Positions 55,428-64,000 of a stretch of DNA of 64,000 bases are shown piece after piece. The position numbers were made by a program, and so were the translations under genes. The notes under the pieces are model-generated. The model was given only the letters and a program-made list of their open reading frames with translations, did no database searches and was not told the DNA's origin. How positions within the stretch are numbered: the first letter of the stretch is position 1; every line of letters starts with the position of its first letter. The stretch comes from Schizophyllum amplum (lineage: Eukaryota; Basidiomycota; Agaricomycetes; Agaricales; Schizophyllaceae), in contig VDMD01000003.1 of the NCBI GenBank assembly GCA_007026445.1, positions 2,046,001 to 2,110,000 on the forward strand, written 5' to 3'.

Positions 55428-55896
55428 ATGCCCCGACCCCGCGCCCCGCTCGCCATCGCCAGCTTCCTCCGAAAGAGCATCTTTGCAATGGCGCAGATTC
55501 CGCCACCAACGCCAGTTCATGTATTTTCCACCTCGAATGGCCTTGTAGGGTATACCTACGCGGGCAAACCCACAAACGGTCGGAACGTCCTCCAGCGTGT
55601 CGTGGGCATGAGCGTCGATCCGTACATTAGGTCTTTCGGGCCTTACGACATCGTCTGCGCGGGCTGCGGCCACGCCTTTTCGACGCGCAAGGGCGCTGGT
55701 CCGGGCTACCAGGACAGCACAGAGGGCTGGACAAGCCACCGCTCACAGCAGAGATGCAGGCGGAGCTCAGGCGCTCAAGGATAATGTCCAGGGATCAAGC
55801 TGTAGATCATTTCTTCACAAGTCTCGATATATTAGAACTGATGACACGTTCTAGCTCGCGTATCTTGAGATGGAAGGGAAGATAAAGAGGGTGTGA
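55428..55896 (+). pseudogene. Small Cys/His family, copy C, frameshifted by a deletion
   Basis: Starts with its own leader (MPRPRAPLAIASFLRKSIFA), then YTYAGKPTNGRNVLQRVVGM, SFGPYDIVCAGCGHAFSTRK and WTSH. There the frame breaks. In a different frame the copy continues PLTAEMQAELRRSRIMSRDQ, a GT..AG intron at 55802-55854, and the 42-nt last exon encoding LAYLEMEGKIKRV. Compared with copy A, about 18 codons including the last Cys of the core are missing at 55737-55743 and the frame is shifted. Without the shift the tail and intron would be normal, so the deletion looks recent. A shorter 118-residue product ending at 55784 could still be made. Confidence 0.65.
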
Positions 55897-56869
55897 CTGT
55901 TCATCCAAAATGCTCGCTACTACGAAACGGATCACGCTAGACTCTGTATACGGTACCCATAAATATTGTTCGCGAACCGAATCGTTCCCCGACTTGCCTG
56001 CGTTGTTCAACATGTGCTAATTCGATTGTCGAGCGTGAACGTGCGCGCAGCTTCGTAGGCGCGTTCGTAATGCCACTCACCGAAAGACGGGCAACGAGCC
56101 AACGCATAAGAGCACCATGGAAGATATGGCGGCGAGGGGTGGCGATCCAACTCGCGAGCGCGACGATACGACGGTGGAGGATGATATCCGACAGTCAAAA
56201 GCCCACACGCCGGGTCTTCGACTATATATCGGCATGCGTCGACGACTCACTACCCCTGCGTACGATGATCATCGCCCCTCTAATGAGGGGCGTGTCAATG
56301 ACCATCAAATGCGACGACGGTACGACCAACAAACGTCGCTGAAGTCACCCCTAGCTTAAGACGAACATACGCATGTCGAGTGAATATGTGCGAGTGGAGG
56401 CTTGCGGTCAACCCGGTAGTCAAAACCTCGACTCCAATCCTCTGGAGTCGTCGCCTCGTCACATCGAGCATCACAGCTTGTAGGTGGGTGGCTCGCGTCC
56501 GAATCGAGGAGAGTGCGCAATCGCTATCGACGAGAGTGCGTCCAAGGTAGCGAGAGAATAGAGGAAGGCGAACGACGTCCTCAATGCGACGGCTTGTTGA
56601 ACCTATCAGGGCCCGCCGCTAGAGTTGACGTGAGCGGGCTTGAGATATCCGCGGTCCGCGACTACATGATGAATCGTCGACGCGGAGACGAGGCAGATCG
56701 ACGGCGCAAAGGCGAGACGCGCCGCAGGCATCGCATGAAGCAATTTGTGAGCGCAAAGAAACAGCGCGCACTGTTGGTCTCACCGTCGAGCCGAGGAGCA
56801 TTTGGGACAGACGTACGGTCAATACCGCGAGTCCTCGAGCCTGAAGACACGCCACCGACCAGACACCGA

Positions 56870-57240
56870 GATGTGCCACCAGAAGCGCGCTGCCGGCGTA
56901 CCCGCGACACAATCGTGGACGAATTCGTCCGACCGTCGGGTTACAGATTCATCGGACTCGCCCAAGACCCATCCATGACTCGCCGACCCGTATGCCTCAT
57001 CGATCCGCGTGCCTCGCCGATCCATCTGCCTCCACGCCGAGGCGGACGGATCGTTCGTCGCGGCGGGCATGTACAATGTCTCGGCGAGCGCGGGCGCGGC
57101 GGGCGGCAGAGGGAAGGGTGATGGATGATCTCGTCGCTTAGGACGACCTCCCTCGTCAGTCGCGGACGACGACCGCAGTAAAGAATGCGGGCTGCGTTGG
57201 CGTGCGGGGTGCGCTGACGCACGGGGCGTTGACGAGCGCA
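56870..57240 (-). repeat. Dispersed repeat, copy 2 (inverted)
   Basis: Reverse complement aligns with 39430-39795 over most of its length, including the sequence corresponding to the end of the 17-bp array (GCACCCCGCACGCCAACGCA on the minus strand). Confidence 0.7.
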
Positions 57241-57698
57241 AGGGCAGCCGACGAGCGTGGGGGAAGCCGACGGAACGACACAGGCGGCGAAGCAGGCATC
57301 CTCCTTCAGAACGCTCCGTCGTCGAGGGCGATGATCTCCTGCCGCATCGAGGAGGATGTTGATCGACGCTTTGAAGGCGAACTAACGAGGGACGCGTCCT
57401 TCAGCGTGGCGTACGGCATCGTCGTAGTCGAGCCTGTCGTCGAGCGCGCTATCCAGTGTTGGCAGGGTGATTCCCCCAAGGTCACGCGCCACATTTTCCG
57501 TGGGTCAAGGCAGGCGCAGATGGGCTGCATAAACAGATGGGGTTGCATGAGAGTCTGGAGCGTCTCCGAGACGGACAGCAATGGCAGGGGGGGGGCCGCA
57601 GATGAAGTAGGTAGCGAATGCCGATAGTCACGATCTTGATTGGGAGAGACGCGGCATGGTGGAGGCGTCGCATGGTGGCTTGAGGGACAACTCGTACA

Positions 57699-57790
57699 TT
57701 TAAAGGAGCATCTGAAGGCGAAGGTGAGTTCTGTGCCTCAAGCAGAAGAATGAATGCGCACACCATAAACCAGATGTCGATCGGGTGGAA
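57699..57790. repeat. Dispersed fragment, partner of 50985-51070
   Basis: Same orientation as the first copy, about 70 percent identical by eye over 80 bases. The minus strand carries a short hydrophobic frame. Confidence 0.5.
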
Positions 57791-59080
57791 GCCCGTTGGC
57801 GAAGCATTCCACGTATGCGACGATGACGGCGTTACGTCCGAGACGTAACCTGTAGAAGCCTTGCCATGTCCAAGACATGCACGGCTCACAGACAGCATCG
57901 TCGGCCGCATCGTGCATGGGTTGGCTCCAGCACAGCACGAAGAAGTGGTGAGGAGTAACGGTTGTGCGTACGGTGTGGCTCGAGCATGAGGCAGAGAGAG
58001 ACGATCGTGAGAGGGGATGTCATGCCACACCGTTGTCCGACCGCATGAGTAGTGGTGTGCCGATCATTAGGGAGAACGTTGCTAGCGCGCACGCGTCGCT
58101 CCGGCGACGCTTGGGCTAGCCGGTCGCAGGTTACTTATGCAGTCAAGGCAAATGTGTCGTCACCGCGCACCTTATGGGGGGGGGTCGAGGCATCCATCTC
58201 CTATACGATCCACCATTCTTCTGCTGATGCATCTCTTGCGCTAGTCTTCATGTTCCTCGCACAGGACATCCGTCCGCCGAAAGTTGAGCAGATTAGATGT
58301 TCTAGTACAGTGATAAGTCAAATCGGAACGCGGGGAGGCAAGAAAGACAAGACGGAGCAGGTTGCTGGTGGTGGTTGATGGCTAAGATAGTCTGGGCCCT
58401 CATACAGGGTAGGTCGGGAATGTGGCTCGGAGTTTGAATTCTGACGCGCGGAGCCAACGATCCCGTGCTTGAAGCGGAAGCCATTGGGGCGCGCAAGCCA
58501 GGTCAACGGCTGGCATTTGGCAGCGAATGACGTGCCAAAATCGAATTTTAAACTCCGAGCCACATCCGGGACCTACCCCCGAAGTGATACCAGACTCTAG
58601 TTTACTAGAGGATGGTTTACGAGACTAGGCTAAGATGCAGAAGAACAATGGTCTGTCCCAATGTGGACAGGTCAAGCAGAGCCAAACAAAGAATGCCCTT
58701 CTCGTCGTCGACGTCCATCTTCTCTTCAGCTCCTCGGCAGCAGCGGGCATCTTGGACAAGCAGCAAGCTCTGAAGGTAATCCGTAGCCATAACTTACGCT
58801 AAGGCGCGCAGCACGGCGACAGCCAGTTCAATCCTGTCAGCGTCGGGCGCTTGAAGGCTTCGAAGGAACTTACTCTATCGAAGGAACCACTCATCATCGC
58901 AGGCACTATGAACGAATCATATGAAGCTGACTCTGGGCGTACCTCCAGCCCAGATTGATTGTATCGTCAGTCACTATTGTGCGTATTCTTTGTGTTTAGG
59001 GCGACACCTCTCGCTGATAAAGGATCCCACCAGATTCCAAATGCCGTGTATAGAGCTTGCGTGAATGAATTAGCGATGCA

Positions 59081-59669
59081 ATGCATGCTCAATTCCTCCT
59101 CGCATTCTTTTTTGACTTGGATATTCGATTCGCTCGCCACCCAAGTCGTCTGAGTGCGTGGGACGCCGCGAGAATCGAGCTTCCTGAGGACGTTGTGCGC
59201 TTCCTGCGAGGCTCTTCACCTCAACTGACATGCGTAGGACCTCATAGGTCTCAGCGCGGGGTCCGAAATATCTTGGCCACGCCCTTGCGCCAATCGCTGC
59301 AGGGCCCGCTATGGGCCGCCAACGAAGACAAGATCGGTCCGGTACGTCGCGCCTAGTTCAACTACAATTACGGCGTATGTGCTGATGCTCCGTCAGGCTT
59401 TAGAAACGCTCGAAGGGCATGTTTCTCGCTGTCATTCAGAGGGCGCGCCGGCCATCCCGCGATCCGCTTATGACATCTTCTTCGGGCTACAGCTCACACG
59501 CGGAGGTTCTTCGAACGCATTCGACATCATTGGTCACGATTCCGCATTTTCTCGCTCAGTCTTCCGTTGTAGCGCAGTAGGATCGCTTGGAGGAGCCTTG
59601 CGCTACCTTCCAGCGAACATATTCTGTCAGTACTACGCGTCTGTCGGCGATACGAACTTGCTATGCTGA
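59081..59669 (+). CDS. Possible two-exon orphan, 177 aa
   Basis: Exons 59081-59341 and 59397-59669 join in phase 0 across a 55-nt intron with donor GTACGT and acceptor CGTCAG, the pattern of the real genes here. The protein starts MHAQFLLAFFFDLDIRFARH, continues with WDAARIELPEDVVRFLRG and ends in a Gly/Ser/Cys-containing part (GGSSNAFDIIGHDSAFSRSV). No family, signal peptide or active-site motif was recognised. The end may differ, because a donor-like GTCAGT follows at 59626. It could be the remnant of a larger gene whose 5' exons lie upstream. Confidence 0.35.
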
Positions 59670-60011
59670 TGTGTCCACATGCGATCACCCAAAGTTAGAA
59701 AGGGTGCCTATCGAAGCTGACAAAGTTTATGAATCAATACGCCATTGTTCTCACACACGTCATTGTACCACTTTGCTCGCATGTGAGCACCGCCTGCCCT
59801 CTGACCCCTTCCTTCCGCCGTTCATCTTCACACCTTGCTCGTTACCCGCCTGGATATCATCAAGGTGAGTATCAATGCCCGCCTGATTTCGTCAAATGCT
59901 CACCTAACCAGCTCGAAGCCGTCGCCCCCAAGTCTTCCTGCTTCATCGATCTCATAACGCTTCCGCGACCCGGCGCTTACCTGCACGATCGGACGGCCCA
60001 TCTACAGCAAC
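59670..60011. other. Short intergenic region
   Basis: About 340 bp, the promoter of the DUF6535-type gene; Pyrimidine-rich stretches at 59800-59960. No TATA box was recognised. Confidence 0.45.
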
Positions 60012-62584
60012 ATGTCAGAGGGTCCTGATCACCCCACCGGCGCCGCTTCTGCTACAGGCGAAGCTGACGCCAACGAGCGCGACGAGATACCAAGGCGCTG
60101 GCGCAATCGACGGAACGTGTTTGGTCTCCATCAAGGCCCTCGTCATCAAGGAGGACAAGGTGAGCAATCCCGTGATCTTTTGTCGTGCAAGGCTCTGACG
60201 CCGCATGCGCATTCAAGCGAATCCTCAACACTACGAGCAGAAATACGCCGATGACGACAAGTACGGCGAGGAGCTAGGCCCGAACGCCCGCTTCTGGCGC
60301 GTTTTTCTCGACGAGGGGCAGATCTACGACATAGAGATGGTTGACGGGTGGCGGGATACTCTGGATGTGCTTCTCGTCTTTGTGAGTGTACTTGTGCCCT
60401 CCCGATCTTGCACCGCTTACGAAAGCTTAGGCCGGTTTATTCTCTGGTGTCGTCACCACTCTCGTCGTGCAATCGTCGACAGGACTACAACCCGACTATG
60501 CACAAATTTCCGTCTCGCTCATGGCGGAGCTTCTTGCTGTTCAAAGGGCTTGGGCGTCTGGGCTACCCATCGATCAAGTGCCGCGCTCCCAAATCGCGCT
60601 TGACGCCGTGTCCGCGTCCGCCCTCGACTACTGGTGCAACGGATTCTGGTACTTCAGCCTTTCCCTCAGTCTCTCAGCGGCTCTCATGGCCGTCCTCGTC
60701 AAGCAATGGCTTCAGGTGCGTGCGATATCATGAACATGTGATATTTTCTGAACATCGCTATCTGAAAGGCGTATACTAGCAACGTTTCTGGAACACCCAA
60801 ACATCAGGCGCTCATTCGACAGTACCGACTGATCGGGATCGAGCGATGGAATGTCCCGCTCATCGTCAGCCTCTTGCCCATGCTCCTTCATTTGTCCGTG
60901 CTGTTATTCTTCGTTGGCCTGGCCCTCTATATCTTCACCCTTGACACCGCAATAGCCGTCGTCATCGTCTTGATCGCCGTGACGATTTACTCGCTCTACC
61001 TCGCATCCATCATATTGCCGACACTCGATCCTCAGTGTCCGTACAAGACCCCTATGTCACAGTACGGGCATGCCGCCTTGCAGTATGTCCTTGCAGGAGT
61101 AACCCGATGGGTCTCTCGGCTGGGTCCCGATGACACGCTCCCTCGTCCAAATCCATCGTCCGGCTGTCCGAGTGTCGTGCAACGGTGGTGGGCAGTAGTC
61201 TGCAAGGGCGTGATGCGCCGCCACTCCGAATCGCCAGATACGCCTGCAGAAGCAGATCCGGCAACGCAGCGCTCACGGGAAGCCACCGCTGTGGCGCAGT
61301 GCGAGACAACGCTCGTGGTTGAATGCCTGAACTGGATCTATTCAACGTCCTCGAACCCATCAGTTGCGACCGTTACGGTACAAGCCGTGTGCGGTTTACC
61401 CCATGACGCCCCAACCATCGTCAATAATCGATTGCTGGGCGACATCATCTCGCGCGCAGAGCAAGAGGCAAACAGCTTCAGAGGACTTGGTCAATTCCAG
61501 CTATCTGATCTGCCGGACGTTCGAGGTCGCGTGCGTCTCATTCGCAGTCTCCTTTTCTTTGGTCCGATTTATGGCTGTCCACTTACCATTGTGGCTGGCT
61601 ACGGCCACCTACACGAGAAGCTGATTCATGACGGACTTCACAAAATGCCGAATTTTGGTCTCGTAGAGTCGGATGCCGGTATCACGGAGCTGCAAGCGAC
61701 ATTGTTGGCACTGTCCTCCGTATCTGGCTCAACCGTGGCTGATAGGAGCATAGGAGGCTACTGGGACCCCCTCTACAGGCTGCCACTCATTCGACATCAG
61801 CTGTACGATCTACGTTTGCCTGGAGCAGTATGGAAACATATGCTTGGATTATTTGTCCATGGCGACGGTCAAGTCATGATCAACCGCCTTTTGCCCCTAG
61901 CGGTGTCCATCTGGGAGGCTTCCGAGTCATCCAGTGAAGGCGCTTTATCAACGACAAGCGTTACCATGACTCTGAGTACTCTACGCACCACCACCAGCAA
62001 CTCTGCTCAACTCATAAAACACGCCATACATCGGCTCATATGTGATCGCTCTTGCACATATCGAAGCTGTGATTCGTCCAAACTGAGCGCCCACCGTTCT
62101 GAACAGACGGGGGACAGAAACTCCGGGGGTGTCAGTATGTTTCTTGCAAAAATTATGAGCTGCATTGCTGATACGATGACCGTAGGCCTGGATAGACGAT
62201 GATATGATCCTGCACTTGCTCCGACGCGCTCTGGAGACTATCATCGACTGTAATCGTCGTTTAAAGGCTGCTTTCGAGTCGGGAGACAGGAGGATCAGCC
62301 TGTTTTGCGATCACCCACTGGTTGATTATGGCACGAGCCGGGAGACCCATTGGACTCGAATCTACAAGGAACACGTCCAGTTTCTGGCCGGGCATGCTCA
62401 CCGCTTGAACCGGAGAGAACCGGCGTCTGGCGTCCGAGATCTCTACCCTCTCTTTTGCGAGATTGCAAGTATATTTCCTCCGTCGGAGTACCAGTTGTGG
62501 CTGTCGGTATGCACTGCCTTCCCGGACGAATATGATGGACCGAGAGGTCGATACGGTGCACGCACCCTTTACAACTGTGAGTGA
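60012..62584 (+). CDS. DUF6535-type multi-pass membrane protein
   Basis: Five exons: 60012-60159, 60218-60381, 60431-60715, 60769-62130 and 62186-62584. The sum is 2,358 nt, 785 residues plus stop. The N-terminal third matches an abundant Agaricomycete family of membrane proteins (DUF6535): VDGWRDTLDVLLVFAGLFSG, VVQSSTGLQPDYAQISVSL, FWYFSLSLSLSAALMAVLVK, WLQAYTSNVSGTP, then two more helices (LLHLSVLLFFVGLALYIF and following) ending in the conserved LDPQCPYKTPM. About four membrane helices are visible; the rest is a large soluble region. Function is unknown for the family. The acceptor of exon 4 was set at 60768 because it alone keeps the SGTP linker in frame. Around 62010-62060 a different frame reads YVIALAHIEAVIRPN, so a local frameshift or an alternative splice is possible there. 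A TAA is formed in either spliced or unspliced reading near 62584. Confidence 0.75.
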
Positions 62585-64000
62585 TTATTGAACATGAAGT
62601 GCCCGCGATATTGACAATAGAAGGGACAGACAGGATCGTAAACGACTCAAGAGGCGTCGACAGCTTACCTGTTGGAATAGCCTAGCGGGCCCGGCGAGGA
62701 GACCTCGGGGCAGCGACCTGGGACACGCCTGGTGGTGGCTCGGAGCAGTAGGATGTGTCTATACGCGTGTGTCCAAAGCGGCAATGTAGGTGTCGGACTC
62801 GGGGCTCTGCCCCGGGTTCTCTGTTCCACTGTGACGGACAGCGGGACGAGAGAAATCGATAGGAGCGCGTGAGATTATGCGAAAGGATGAATGGCTTCTG
62901 TAAATGATCAACAATACAGCAGGACGTGCTCGTCATAGTGGACGTCGGATCATGCATGCACATAGTATTTCGTCTCCCGCGAAGCGGCCCGTATACACGG
63001 GTGACGGGCATATACAAAAAGGCTGAACAGTAAGTAGGCCGATCCCATGGGAAAGAGCGTGCCGACATTTGTGAGCGACGTGAAAGGAGAAGACAGGACG
63101 CTCGCCGGGACCGTAAGTGATGCAAGAAGGATGATGGCTGGACAATGGATGTTGAAGCATCAAGAGCTCGCTTGAGGATCGTGATCTTCGAGTCGTAAGT
63201 TGCAAAGATATCGCGGGTGTCGGATATGCGCTTTCACGAGCGGTCGTATAGGTAAAGGGTGCCCCTGAGATGACGAAGGAAGCGACAGGGTAGCGGCACG
63301 TGGGCGACCGTTGGACGAGAGAGGCGCTGCCAACGCAACGGTGAGGCGCGCCGTCCGGCATTACGGAGTCGCAGCGAAGCCATGCGCGCCGCTGTCGACA
63401 ACTTGGGGACGCCAAGGCAGACCACGGTAGGTAGGACACCTATATGCGTGGGTGCGGCAGATGCCAGCGGAACGAGCGCCAAAGGAGGTTTTCTTGTCGA
63501 GGGAGTTGTCGAGAACGTTCTTGTTCGTCGATCGAGAGCACGATGTCATCGAGACCATCCCCGTCATCAAATGCGTCTCCGACAGCGTCAAACGTGACCT
63601 TCTCTAGAGGGGTACGCGGCGTCTGAGGAGGACGTTGTCTGCAGGCAAGGGGCTCTATCCGCGGTACCGTCCATGGTCGCTGGTGATGCGTCCTGCACTA
63701 AAGACACGGCATTCCCAATACACGCGCGGTACGAATACTGTCGAGCGAGCCAGGAAGATGAGCGCATTCAGGCTGCATACGAGTGTGTCAAACCGATGTG
63801 GAGTCTCTACGACCGATTATGAGCTGTTGATGAGTCCGCACGACCGTCGACGAGTTCATCTGGACTGCCGACGATTCCATCTGGCCCACGGGGACGCGCG
63901 CAACAAGAGCCAAGAGCGTACCGGACGTTGTGTGAGAAAGCGAGGCGAGCGCACCGGCGGAGAGAGCAGAAGGATTCCCGTCATGCAGCGCGCAGCGTGC
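62585..64000. other. Window end, no gene supported
   Basis: About 1.4 kb. Frames on both strands are short. A minus-strand stretch at about 63610-63460 has an acidic peptide (VTFDAVGDAFDDGDGLDD) that may be a remnant. From about 63780 the sequence again has loose repetition (CGAGTTCATCTGG, CGATTCCATCTGG) like the 49-50 kb tract. Confidence 0.4.

Larger units (their letters stand above)
55897..59080. other. Repeat-bearing region without a supported gene
   Basis: Contains copy 2 of the dispersed repeat (about 56870-57240), the second copy of the 50985-51070 fragment, and two runs of nine or more G (about 57587-57596 and 58174-58182). The long plus-strand frame at 56513-57121 is Arg-rich without recognisable mot­ifs and overlaps the repeat. 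No gene was accepted. Confidence 0.4.

Noticed and set aside
56513..57121. A 202-codon Arg-rich plus-strand gene
   Set aside because: Its second half lies in the dispersed repeat and the first half has no recognisable motif.
1..64000. tRNA and rRNA genes
   Set aside because: No cloverleaf-forming stretch or conserved rRNA sequence was recognised by eye; a tRNAscan run would be decisive.

Overview
The window looks like nuclear DNA of a basidiomycete fungus, probably an Agaricomycete. Most genes are split by many short introns (about 45-65 nt) with GTRNGT-like donors and CAG/TAG acceptors. The families also fit: BTB/POZ, F-box, CFEM, a DUF6535-type membrane protein, a CAP59/CMT1-like mannosyltransferase and a Goodbye-NACHT-ankyrin STAND protein. 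No bacterial, viral or organellar genes were seen. Where a family could be recognised, exon structures were worked out by hand by matching splice sites to a continuous reading frame. Species and family names rest on motif recognition, not on a database search.

Left part (1-27.9 kb) is gene-dense. In order: the 5' part of a BTB/POZ gene (-); a FAD-dependent oxidoreductase (-) divergent from an 18-exon amino-acid permease (+) over a 678-bp interval with a TATA box on each side; an intronless coiled-coil orphan (-); an MFS sugar/inositol-type transporter (-); a small TA-flanked inverted-repeat element; a CAP59-family mannosyltransferase (-) with a minisatellite-filled last intron; a type II membrane SGNH-hydrolase-like protein (-); a probable mitochondrial RRM protein (+); a doubtful short gene; a CFEM GPI-anchored surface protein (+); an F-box/LRR-type protein (-); and an F-box protein with cysteine zinc-binding motifs (+). 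The two divergent genes could act together in uptake and oxidation of an amino compound, and the mannosyltransferase and SGNH protein could act together on a surface glycan. Both links are inferences from position.

Middle part (27.9-36.3 kb) is a decayed paralogue of the F-box gene at 23.6 kb. It was split by a young 6.7-kb LTR retroelement on the minus strand with 1,002-bp LTRs. The element carries one 1,155-codon reading frame and no recognisable protease, reverse transcriptase or integrase. Next to it lies the first member of a small cysteine/histidine protein family that occurs three times in the window (35.7, 53.7 and 55.4 kb), with the same exon layout and, for two copies, a recognisably duplicated promoter.

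Right part (36-64 kb) is gene-poor and repeat-rich: tandem and degenerate minisatellites, a roughly 370-bp dispersed repeat present in inverted orientation at 39.4 and 56.9 kb, and hairpin-forming 12-bp motif clusters on both sides of 41-43 kb. Set in it are a complete 1,169-residue NLR-like gene (43.8-47.8 kb), the two further copies of the small family, a possible small orphan and a DUF6535-type membrane protein gene (60.0-62.6 kb). This half has the character of an accessory, fast-evolving compartment.
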